Below are positions 33,805 through 45,547 of a stretch of 64,000 nucleotides of DNA, in pieces. Location of the stretch: positions 25,697,637 to 25,761,636 of the forward strand of contig NC_083339.1 of assembly GCF_019175385.1 (NCBI RefSeq), read 5' to 3'. Made by a program: the position numbers and the translations under genes. Every line of letters begins with the position of its first letter. Position 1 is the first letter of the stretch. Below the pieces are notes generated by a model. That model saw only the letters and a list, made by a program, of their open reading frames with translations, searched no databases and was not told where the DNA came from. This DNA comes from Lycium barbarum (taxonomy: Eukaryota; Streptophyta; Magnoliopsida; Solanales; Solanaceae).

Positions 33805-36593
33805 TGTAACGACCCGTACGGTCGTTATACGCGTTTTGACCATTTTACCCCCATTGACCCAGTTCCCGAGGTTATTGAATGATTCTAGTGAAAATTGGAA
33901 GAATTAGCACCCTTAAGTGAAAATGTTTGATCAATAGTTGACTTTTGAATAAACTGATCTTTTTCGAAATTTCGTAGATTTTGTGAGGTCAGGAGGGTCG
34001 TTTATGACTTGGTAGGGTGTTTGGTTCGGTCCCGAGGCTCTTGGGGGCATTTTGGGTACTTGGTTGGAAACTTGACTTTAGCCGTTTGGGGGTTGACCGA
34101 GTCAAGGTGACCTCCGTTAGGAATTCTGAGGTCACGAGTGAGTTCATTGCTATCACGACCCAAATCACAAATCGCGCGGGCACCTACCTATTCCCTCATG
34201 GTAGGCGAACCCGACCATTAGTCAATCGTACAAAACAACATAATGAAATAAATAAGAAGAAATAGCAGTCAAAAATCATAGATAGATAATCATGCATAAT
34301 CTACATCATACAATCCCTAGAATCTGATCTGAATAGTACAAGAGCATCTAAGTACAAATGTCTAGGAAATACAAGTCTGAAAAGAGACGTTTGTCTCACA
34401 ATGGGAAAAATAAAGACACTAGGATAGAAGAGTCTCTGGGCAGCAGATCGAAACATGGCTCACCCTGGAAACTCATCCATGAGGGCCTGAAGTTGAATCT
34501 GCAACAAACTCTGCACTCAAAAAAGAATGCAACAAGGTAGCATCAGTACAACAACAAGTGATGGTCGGCATCAAAGGCCGACAACAATAAGTTCGCATAT
34601 ACGAAGAAAAAAATCAACAAATAGGCATATAAGCAGTTAAATATAGTCACTAAGCACATCCACGTAAGACTTGCAGTAATATGAACCAAAATAGATCTCA
34701 GTAGTCTATAGTTAAAGACTAAGCAGAAACCTCTAGTCCTTGAATCCATCAAGTGTCTAGGTAGGTGATCAACAAGCACACATCAACTCAAATGAATCAT
34801 CAACCAAGAATTCAATGCGGAAACATACCATGCAATACAATAAAAGCAACAATTAGAACTAGTGATATGAAGGGAGGTAATATGAATGCAGGTGTGATGC
34901 AATGCAATGCACTAGCCAACTGTCTCATGTCGTACACACATGCTACTGACGAAAACCTCTACGTCTCAATAGTCATGACCTATGAGGGACCCACGATGTC
35001 CATGTACCAGCCATTCCGCATACAACCCTAAGATGACTTTCACAACACTAGCCACTCCGCACACAGCCCAGAGATGGCTTCCATGTGAAATCTGCCCATA
35101 GGCACTCCGCACACAGCCTAGAGACCGTTTAAATGTTAGATTTTGAACATTCTGAGGCACTTCGAAAAGGGAAGGCTCAGGTCTGATTGTTAATGGCACC
35201 CGTTCAGCAGTCGAGGTTGGTTATGGCTTACTTTAGTTAGACTTTGATTAGCTATTCGTATATGTTATGAATTATCGATGGGGAAATCATGATAAGTCTT
35301 CGGATATGGTGTAGAGTTGTGATCTAATTAGGTTGGTACGATTCCTAATTATCTAGGAACATGTGGTGTATTTGATTACGTGATTTGGAGTTGTGGGATG
35401 TGATAGACTCATGTTTAGTAGTTGGGACTTAATGTTTGATGTGTTTCCATGACGATTGATGATTCATGCAAGAATTGATTGGCTTATGGTGCTTTTGTGA
35501 TCTCCATAGCATATTCATTGGCATAGATTGCATTGATTTCTCATTCTTACATTAATTGATTTCTCATTCTTACATTCATACATTCATTCATGATGGAAAT
35601 ATTGTGGAAAATAATTTGAAGAAGGAATTGTGGAATAGTTTGATGGAAAAAGGTTATGGAAACATTCGAAAAGAAAGAAAGAGAAAGATGAATGTGTATT
35701 GTTATTGCTATCGATCTGAGGTATATGCGGACGTATAATGAAAGGGTCACAGTCAGGCGGTACAGTGATGGTACATGGACTTTTCAGGTCTCCAATAGGT
35801 CATGACTATTGAGACGACAAGACAGCATTCGTAGCATATGTGTACAGGTTTGAGTTATTGGCCATTGCATTGCATGGCATTCATCTCATTTGCATTGCAT
35901 TCTTCATTATCCTATCTCACATTGACTTACTGGACTTGTTGGTTGTGTTCGTGTTGTTGTTACTTTGAGGAATTATTGAGGACTTGACAGACTTGTAGTG
36001 TAGGAACTTAATCTTATGCGATGACTCTCTTTGTGATATTCTATAACTTTGATAGTTATTATATGCCTATCTGTTGACTTGTTGATTCTGTGTTTCCATG
36101 TGCGTGAACTAATTCGAGACGGCCTATGATATTTACCGGTACGTGTGGGTACTGATACTACTCTTGTTGCACTTTTTCTGAGTATAGATTTTGAACTAGG
36201 ATCCTCGTCGAGTCCACGATTCTAACCTTGAGGCTACTTTGTTGCTGAGATTCTGAGGGTGAGCTACCTTCTTATCTACATCACTAGAGTCCATCTTATA
36301 TTGTCTATTATTCATTCTACTAGATAGTGTTTTTATGTATTCAGACTTAAGTATTACTCTTAGACATCATTTTGGATAGTCATTCTTGTATTGTGACGTC
36401 AGTTCTTGGCGGATGTATTATGACTTATTATTTTTCACCCTTTGACTATTTATGATATGACTTAGACTTATTAATGATTGTTTTTATTATTTATGTTGAT
36501 TCATGAATCGGCTAAGAAAATGAATTAAGGGATGGTTTGCCCACTAGGTGGGTTAGTGTGGGTGCCATCACGACGGTGATTTGGGTCACGACA
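33805..36593 (+). repeat. D 5' LTR, chimeric
   Basis: Begins TGTAACGACCCG and ends GGGTCACGACA. Positions 33805-34150 and 35126-36593 align with the 3' LTR. Between them a B-type LTR piece replaces about 845 bp of D LTR (equivalent to about 45893-46739). Confidence 0.8.
34151..35125 (-). repeat. partial B-type LTR inside D 5' LTR
   Basis: Starts TATCACGACCC with the U5 dyad, keeps the CAGTAC block and the three-copy cactccgcacaca array, then ends abruptly in D LTR sequence near 35125. Truncated on the U3 side. Confidence 0.75.
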
Positions 36594-36596
36594 AGT

Positions 36597-36608
36597 TGGT
36601 ATAAGAGC
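36597..36608 (+). other. primer binding site, tRNA-iMet (D)
   Basis: TGGTATAAGAGC, one mismatch to the tRNA-iMet complement, 3 bp after the LTR end. Confidence 0.85.
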
Positions 36609-36788
36609 CCTAGGTTCACCGATCTCACAAGTACAAGAACATGTCTAGTAGAGTCTTGCAGATCGGAATGGAGACATCTACACTTATCTTCGAGAGGCTT
36701 TGGGACACTAGAAAAACTCCATTCTTTCATTCCATTTGTGCTACTTGGTTCTAATTGGTACTTGACTACTCTTTCTATTCTCTCACAG

Positions 36789-39700
36789 ATGGTGAGAACT
36801 CATGCCAGAACGGCAGTTGATGAGGTACAAGTGTCGGTCGTTGGGGCTGCGGCACTTGGTAGGTGTCACGACCCAATTTCGCAAAGTCGTGTGGGCACCT
36901 GCCTATCCCACCTCGCTAGGCGAACCCTTAACCCAACATTCACTGACATAATATATATATATATATATAGCGGAAATATTAAAGTAACGTAAGTCTGACA
37001 AATAAATAGATAAATAATGTGGAAATACATCAAACCACCCCAATATCTGGTTTGGTCATACAAGAGCATCTAACTAGAATCTATATGTCTGGAAGTAAAA
37101 AGAAAACATCAATAGTGTCAATATGTCTCAGAATATCAAGTAAGACATAAATAAAGAAGAATCTTTAAGGTGGCGAATGTCCTCGTGCTCACCCTGAAAG
37201 ACTCAAAACGGCAACCCTCAAACTACTATCAGTCACGAGGAGTAGAGGTCGAACCCACTGTGAACTCTGCATTCATAAAAGAATGCAGCAAGTGCAGGTC
37301 AGTACAACAATAAGTACTGGTAGGTATCATAGGCCGACTATGATTAGCTAACATATATCAAGGCAATAAAGTAAGATAAACAGGTAAATCAACACGGTAT
37401 TAGTCAACGCGAGCCAGTAATCAAGTACAAGTCATCACCTATGTTATAGCATCTAAACCCAACTATGCCAAGTCTCGGTACATTTAATTCGAATCCGTAT
37501 TTCACAAATACATCACGAGAATATCGCAATAGAAGCCATGGTAAAATGCAATGCAATGCAATAATGTATGAAGTGTGAATACAATGCATATGCACCGTAC
37601 ACATGTATTCCGATGATGGAACATCACATCTTGGCAGCACAACCCATGGGGGACCCGCGAAGTCCATGTACCCTCCGATTCCAGCAAAGACCTCAGCAAT
37701 CACTACCAGCACTCATACCTCGATTATGGGATAAACACCGGACATCGGTCCTCACGTCAGTCTCATCCAACTGAACCAAGCTCATAACAGTGTTTTCTTG
37801 TATATAATCAATGTATCAACAGTATATCATAAAGGATGAGAATGCGTGCAACGTATGAGTTCAATGTGAATAATCAAGTCAATATCAAATGTACCACACA
37901 TGGGCATACCAAAAATATCAATAAAAAAGGCTACACAATAAGTCAAAATAGAATCACAGTCCTCATCTCAAAACAACAAGAAGTAAGGTGCTATAATATC
38001 ATCATCAAGATATATCAATAGTCACTAATATCTACTATCTCCACGTGGCACCGAGCCATAACAATAGAACAAGCTAAGTAACAACATAACGGGGTGGCTA
38101 GCCTCAAATCATATAACAAAGCCCAACCTAAGGCAATATCTAAAACAACCTCATACCCGAAGGTTTACATACATTCTTCGACAATATCGTCTAATATATG
38201 CTTCGCTAATCGAAGTCTCACCATAGGGTAAACCGTAACCTACCTGGAAGGCCGAACAGCAAAATCTCCAACAATCGCGCCTTAGTCTTTTCTTTCCTTT
38301 GAGCCTCGAGATAATGAAAGTCTAAGCATATTCAAATCATGAAATTAGAATCAAGAAGAACACCAATCAACCCCTACTTCTATTCAAGACCCAAATTCCC
38401 AACCTATAGAATGGGGTTTATGAACTGGAAAGGGGAAATTAGGAATCTAAAGGTCTCAACATGAAATTAGGCTCTAGGTGATCAATTCCCATCAATTACA
38501 AGCTAGAAGAACCAACAATTTACTTAAATTTGGATTCTATAAATTCGGATTCTAGGCAAAACCACCAAATTTGGGTATAAACCCTAACTTCTAATCCCAT
38601 AAATTAGCCACTAATTTGGAAGAATCATGCAATAATATGTTCTAGTCATCAATTCTATGCTTAAATAAGCTAACACAATCACTAAAACAAGGTTTAGAAG
38701 CCTAGAAAGAAGAACTCATCGAACCCTCTTTTAATAATCCACCCATAAGGAACTATCATGATAATGGAATCCTAAGGTGATTAAGGAAAATGGAATAGCA
38801 AAGAAAATAGAAGAACTTACCACTAAGAGTTTCTCCCAAGAATCACCTTGAAAAGCTCTGAATAACTCCAAGATCGGAATAATAAAGAAAGAGGGATTTA
38901 GGGCTTTTAATACTCATTTACTGAAATAATCTGCCCGATATCGCTTCCGCGACAATGAGACTGCTACGGCGGTCCCGCCTCGACAACCACTCAGACTGCC
39001 ACAGCGGTCAGCCATCATTACACTTGGCCATTGTTGCGGCAAGTCCACCACTATAGCAGTGCCACTGCTGCGGTAATGGTGCCGCTATACCGGGCACCAG
39101 AACCAGAATTCCCAAAATCACAATTTCGACCTGAAATTCTAACTGTTACCTGAGGTCATCTGATCACATGCCATATATGTAGGCACAAATAAAAACATGC
39201 CACGGATGCACCCGTGGACTCGGAATTCCCAATGGAGGTCTTGTTGACCGAGTCAACCCCCGATACCTTAAATTCAACTTTCCAACCCAAGTCTCAAAAT
39301 GCACCGAGTGCATTGGGAATCAAACAAAATATGCACACAAGTTCTAAAAAATCATCCAGACCTCTCGGAATCAATGGATTTTCGAAAAAAGTTCGTTTAC
39401 CCAAAAGTTAACTTTGAGTCAATCATTTTTTGCTTTAAGTCAAAATTTCCCCAAACCTTACCCAAATCAACTCTGATGACCTCGAGAAGCATGCCAACGG
39501 TCCCTGCAGGTCAATATATTAGCTAATAAATCTCAAAAACTAAACAAAACGGTCGAAAATGCAATAACGATCAAATGGTTCGTTACAGTAGGGGTTGAGC
39601 AAGAGGTCGTGGACATGGCAGAGGCAGAGGGAAAGCACCGGCTAGGGGCAGGGCACACGTGGTTGGTCAGGCCCGAGCTAGATCCGTCTCTTGCAAGCCA

Positions 39701-41178
39701 CCAGCGAAATATTATGATGAGGTCTTTGAGGAGGAGGAGTTAGGACCGGCACCAGCTCAGCCTGATAATATTGCTACTCCAGTTCTGTCTGATTCTTTGG
39801 TTCGAGTTTTGAACCTGCTTGAGGGGTTGACTCGGGTGATTGTTTTACTGGCTACACCAGATAGTCTAGGGGTTAGATTAGCCGAGCAGATTCTAGAGAG
39901 GTTTTGTTCTCTAGGAGCATAGCTTGTTGTTGCTGTGGCTCCCCGTATGGATAAGATTTCGGGACCAGACTTCTTTTCTAGGCTCGTAGTAGGCCCAGTG
40001 TTGACCTGAGAGAGCATGACTTGTTTTGGAGGTTCACCAAGATGAAGCCTTTTATTTTCAACGACACTCAGCAGGAGGATGACTATGAGTTTATCATCAA
40101 ATATCGTGAGAGGCTCCATAAGATGGAGGTGGTAGAGAGCCACAGAGTTGATTTTGTGACCTTCCAGTTATCGGGTGATGCCAAGCTTTGGTGGAGATCG
40201 TACGCTGAGTGCAGGCCAGTTGGGTCGCCTCGGTTGACATGGACCCAGTTTGATCAGATCTTTTTGGAGAAGTACGTCCCGTGTACTTTAAGGGATAGGA
40301 GACGTGAAGAGTTAAGTCACCTTGAGCTGAGAAGGTCATCTGTTTCTGAGTATGAGGCTCGTTTTCACTCATTGTCTAGATATGTGCTTTAGTTGCGTCC
40401 CACAGAGACGGAGAGAGTGAGGAGATTCGTCAAAGGATTGAACACTCTGTTGAAGTTGACAGCACTTCAGTAAGTGACCACAGGGGCTTCATTTTAGGAT
40501 GTGGTAGATCACGTCACTTCAGTTGAGTCAGTGAGGCAGGAGAGCAATGGTAAGAGTAATGATAACAAGGCCCACAAAAGGGGGCAGTTTTAGTGGTTCA
40601 TTCTCTAGAAGGCAGGGCCATCATGGGCAGAGTTCCTGGTTCTACTCCGATCGCTTGATTCAATCCGCTATGCAGACATTAGTTGGAGGTTCTTTAAGGC
40701 CTAGCCGCTACTCTTCAGGACAGCCAGTCTAGGGTTCTTATTCCAGGTTCTCAGATCATAGAGGGTATTCGGGTTCTTCAGCTTCAGTTTAGCATCCCGT
40801 ACTTGACAAAGCTTGCTTTGAGTGTGATGAGCCGAGACATTTCAAAATGAATTGTCCCCTACTAAGACAGAGTGGTCAGAGTGCGCAGTATCAGACTCTA
40901 CGACTCCGGCGTCATCTGTTAGAGGGGGTGGATTTTATGGTTGAGGCAATGCACAGCCTGGGAGGGGTAGCCACTCATCTGGCAGAGCCAGATCTCAGTT
41001 TGGTAGAGGTAGATATCAGCTCGGTAGGGGTAGAGCACAGTCAGGTCAGAGTGGTCGCGGAGGTTCGCAGGCTAATGACGGACGGGTACATTGTTATGCT
41101 TTCCCTGGCAAGCCAGAGGCCGAGGCTTCCAATGCTATCATCACAGGTAATATCTCAGTCTACCACCGGGCGGCTTCA
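36789..41178 (+). pseudogene. D gag (split by solo LTR)
   Basis: Starts MVRTHARTAV at 36789, is broken at 36863 by a solo LTR and resumes at 39593. The capsid region around 40042-40392 includes DAKLWWRSY and LDLRR-like parts of retrotransposon gag. The zinc knuckle at 40814-40858 reads CFECDEPRHFKMNC, a complete CCHC with Gly replaced in the core. Then comes the PEAEAS block before protease. Several shifts and stops are present. Confidence 0.82.
36864..39587 (-). mobile_element. solo LTR, family B (B5)
   Basis: 2724 bp. Plus strand TGTCACGACCC to GGTTCGTTACA, flanked by a perfect duplication gtagg (36859-36863 and 39588-39592). Removing it rejoins gag. It contains a short (TA)n at about 36951-36968 and a GC-rich CCGCT/AGCGG cluster at 38935-39105. 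Confidence 0.92.
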
Positions 41179-41620
41179 GTGTTATTCGACCCGAGTTCCA
41201 CTATCTCTTATGTGTCTAAATATTTCTCTGTGGGTTTAGATATCGTTTTTTATCTACTTGACGTACCTATTCATGTGTCTACTCTGGTCGGAGATTCGAT
41301 AGTAGAGCAGATTAAGGCACAACAGTTCGATGATGCGAAGTTGTGCAAGATTCGTCACAAGGTGTTGAGTGGAGAGGCCAAGGAGGTAATTCTTGATGGT
41401 GAGGGAGTTTTGAGGATTAAGGGGCGTGTTTGCGATCCTCGGGTTAGTGGATTGATCAAGTAGATTTTAAAGGAGGCTCACAATTCTAGATATTCTATTC
41501 ACCCTGGTACTACCAAGATGTACCGTGATTTGAGACAGCACTATTGGTGGGGCAGGATGAAGCGGGATATAGTTGAGTTTGCTTCTCTGTGTTTAAATTG
41601 CCAGTAGTTTAAGTATGAGC
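41179..41620 (+). pseudogene. D protease start fused to integrase linker and zinc finger
   Basis: The frame opens with LFDPSSTISYVS, the protease active-site region, and reaches VHVSTLVGDS. It then passes without a break into EQIKAQQFDDAKL and GVLRIKGRVC, which in this family lie between RNase H and integrase. More than 2 kb coding for the rest of protease, RT and RNase H is missing at about 41300. The HHCC finger follows (HNSRYSIHPG and CLNCQ) up to 41620, with a TAG at 41461-41463. Confidence 0.8.
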
Positions 41621-44600
41621 ATCACGACCCAAATCACGAATCGTGCGGGCACCTATCCAATCCCACCTAGTAGGCGAACCCATCCCTTATTCAACGTCTA
41701 ACACAACATAATTAAGTAAATAAGAAGATAAACAGTCTCAAATCATAGATACGTAATAATGTGGAATACTACAACATTAACCCCCAAATCTGGTCTGAAT
41801 AATACAATAGCAACTAATTACATATGTCTAGAATATACAAGTCTGAAATGATAAACCTGTCTCAGGATATGAAATAAAGACAGTATGAAAGAAGAGTCTC
41901 TGGGTAGCGGATCGGACCATGGCTCACCCTGGAAACTCACCCACGAGGGCCTGAAGTGGAATCTGCAACAAAATATGGACTTAAAAAATAATACAACAAG
42001 GTAGCATCAGTACAAACAACAAGTATTGGTAGGTCTCACAGGTCGGCAACAATTAGTTCACATATATGAAGAAAGAAATCAACAAATATGCATATAAGCA
42101 GTTAAATATAGTCACTAAGCACATCCATGCAAGACTTGCAGTAATATGAACCACCATAGATCTTAGAAGTCTACAGTCATAGCCTAAGTGGAAACCTCTA
42201 GTCCTGAAATCCATCAAGTGTCTAGGTAAGTGATCAACAAGAACACAACAACTCAATGAATCATCAACCAAGGAATCAATACGGAAATGAACCATGCGAT
42301 GCAATAAATGTATCAATAAGAATCAATGATATGAGTGGAGGTAATATGAATACAAGTGCAATGCAATGCACTGGCACACTGTCTCATACCGTACACACAT
42401 GCTACAGAGGGAAAACCTTCACGTCTCGATAGTCATGACCCATGGGGGACCCGCGAAGTGTATGTACAAGTAACTCCGTACACAGCCCAGAGATGACTTT
42501 CACAAAACCAGCCACTTCGCACACAACCCAGAGATTGATATTATATCGAATCTATCCATAGTCACTCCGCACACAGCCCAGAGGTGACTGTCATCCTTCA
42601 CTTCCTTATCATACGTTTCCATAATCTTTTTCTATCAATTTCTCCATTGGAACCACACAACATCACCATGAGAAATGCATGATGAAATGTATGCATAAAT
42701 GTCGAACTCAACAATGATCATAAGGGTGAATAAACATAACAGCATCCGTAAATTAATTACGAATACAAACTTATTCCCAAATCTATGCAATGCCGCATCC
42801 GGAACAATTTCCCTTCAGACCACATAGATAACATCAAGTAATATATGGAAGAGATGCCATATGAAATATGCATGTAGCAAACACCACAATAAGAAACCTT
42901 GGGTATTTCACTTTCTTTCTTGTCATTATTAATATCAAATCACAGTTCATAACAATGAATCATGTAGAATGTGTATGAATGATAATCATGATATCAACCT
43001 CAAGTATAAATCCTAATCCAGCCTAATTCGTGCCTCTACATGAGCACACATCACAAAAACAATACAGAATCTAATTCTTCCATCATCAATGATAAATGAC
43101 AAGATAAGTGAGAGACGAACATTTCACAATCGCAACATAGAAAATAAGCAACAAGCCCAACACCACACACATGGCAACAAGCCAAATCACAATAAATGAG
43201 GCGGCAAGCCCACAAAGTCATCAGCAATACCAGCCTAAAAATATTCATCCCAACTTCATACCCGAAGGATTAACATGCTTTCTCCATCAATAAATAACTT
43301 CTACATATAATTCCCAAATTAAAATCTAATCGAAAGGTATGACCTACCTCGATGTCGAGCTGGTGCCACGAACAATCAGATTTGAGCCTTGCCCTTCCAA
43401 AGAGCCTCTAAATACCCAAAGTCTAGCCATTATCGAATTCTAAGTTAGAAATGAGAAACAATGGTACCCATATTTCTATACATCCATTTGAATCAAAATC
43501 AACTAAGTAAAAGGGGGAAATCGGGCCCACAAGGGTAAAACGGGTAATTCAAATATGGAATAGGTAACTCAACGTTATAGAAGTTCAATTATACTCTCTA
43601 ATTGCTAATTTAACTCAAGTATTGATCAGTTTCTTCATTCAAAGCCAAACCCCCAAATTAGGCATAAATCCTAACTTTTATGTATTCAAATTATCAACTA
43701 GAATGGAAGATTCAAGCCTATTGGTTGCTAATTAATGAAATTCCATACTTAGATCAGTCAAATCCATCAATAGATCTCATGTTTGAAGACTAAAATTTAA
43801 ATAACAAAGTTAAGGTTAAGACTCATCTTCTTCCATTAGTGTTCTAGATTCCCAGCATTGATTCAAGCTTAGGAAAGACAATAATGGATAACAAGGTTAG
43901 AGAGACTTTCCCTAAGAATAATCCACTAAGAAACATCTCAAATCGCCCTTGAGACACTTAGGAGAAATACTTTTTGGGAATGGGAAATAAAGGGTTTAAC
44001 TTATTTTCTGGAATAGTGAATTCTGCCACAGCGGACCCACTGCAGCGAAATACATCTGCTACCACGCATCAGCTCTAGCGAAATACTATCCGCTGGAGCG
44101 GACTCCCAAGGAACCCACCTTTCAGCCCCCACGTACCAAACCTCGCCTAGGCGGGTCAGCCGGGGCGTATCCAGTCTCGCTAGGGCAAGACACCAGACAC
44201 TAGAATATTCTTGATTTTTCACTAAGTCCTTCCCAAAACCGGAGAATCACCCGAGACCTCCCAGATGCAAACCAGATGTGTAAACACACACAAAGATACG
44301 TTACGTACTCACTCGTGGACTTGAAATTTCCATCGGAGGTCTATTTGACTGGGTCAACACCCAATGTCCAAAATCCAACTTTCCAACCAATAACCCAAAA
44401 TGCTCCGAAGTGGCTCGGGAACTGAACTGAACATTCCACCAAGTCATAATCGACGCTCCGGACCTCACGAAATTGACGGATTTCTGGAAAAAGTCCGTCT
44501 ACCCAAAAGTCAACTATCAATCAAAGGTTTTTTACTTTAAAGTTCTAATTCTCACAAGTCACCATAAAACTCGCCCGATTACCTCGGGAACCATGTCTCC

Positions 44601-44693
44601 CACCGCGGGTCAAAATCATACTAACATAGCTTGAGGAAGGATCAACGGGGGAAATTAAGTCAAAATGCAATAACGACCATACGGGTCGTTACA
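41621..44693 (-). mobile_element. B-type LTR in D integrase (B6)
   Basis: About 3.07 kb. Plus strand starts ATCACGACCCAAATCACG and ends GGGTCGTTACA. No target duplication: left flank is tgagc, right flank agatc. Integrase sequence is missing between the two sides. It is either a solo LTR with flank deletion or a remnant of a larger insertion. Confidence 0.75.
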
Positions 44694-45495
44694 AGATCAC
44701 AGTACCGCTTTTTACCCGTAGACTGATGATCAGCCTGAGCGAACGATTCAGGTTTTAAAGGATATGCTCCAGGCTTGTGTTATTGTTTTTTATGGTCATT
44801 GGGACTAGTTCTTACCTTTAGCTGAGTTTGCATACAACAACCACTATCACTCAAGTGTTAACATGGCTCCATTCATGGTTTTATATAGGAGGAGATGCCG
44901 ATCTCCGAACGGTTGGTTCGATGCTTTTGATGTGAGACCTTGGAGTACCGATCTTTTGAGAGAGTCGTTGGATAAGGTGAAGTTGATTCAAGAAAAGCTT
45001 CTGGAGGCTTAGAGTAGACAAAAGGAGTATGCGGATCGAAAGGTCCGAGATCTAGAGTTCATGGTTGGTGATCGGGTTTTATTGAAGGTTTCGCCCATGA
45101 AGGGTGTGATGCGATTTGGGGAAAAGGGCAAGTTGAGCCTGAGGTTTATTGGCCCTTTGAGATCCTTCATCATGTTGGGGAGATAGCTTATGAGTTGGCA
45201 CTACCTCCAGGTTTATCGAGCATTCACCTGGTGTTTTATGTGTCCATGCTAAAGAAATACCATTCGGACGAGTCTTATATCATTCAGTGGGATTCAGCGC
45301 TATTCGATCAGAATTTGTCTTTTGAGGAGGAGCCCACAGCCATTTTGGATAAGGAGGTTCAAAAGTTGAGGTCAAAGGAGATAGCTTCGGTGAAGGTTCA
45401 ATGGAAGCACCGTCCAGTTAAGAAGGCTACATGAGCGACCGAGGCTGATATGCGTAGTAGATTTCCAGCTCTTTACACAGTCAGGTACCTTTCCT
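44694..45495 (+). pseudogene. D integrase C-terminal half and chromodomain-like tail
   Basis: Begins in the block that contains the catalytic Glu (TDDQPERTIQ), with a stop just before it. It continues through RRRCRSPNGW, VGDRVLLKV-like and SPMKGVMRFG to LPPGLSSIH and VKVQWKHRP. A TGA at the usual Trp of the WETEADM tail ends the frame at about 45432-45434. The first two catalytic Asp residues are missing. Confidence 0.82.
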
Positions 45496-45547
45496 TTGTT
45501 TCATTTCTTGTCCGTTCGAGGACAAACGGTTGTTTAATTGGAACTAA

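Noticed and set aside
36537..36992. 151-codon plus-strand frame
   Set aside because: It spans the D LTR end, PBS, leader, gag start and the edge of an inserted LTR. The open frame is accidental.
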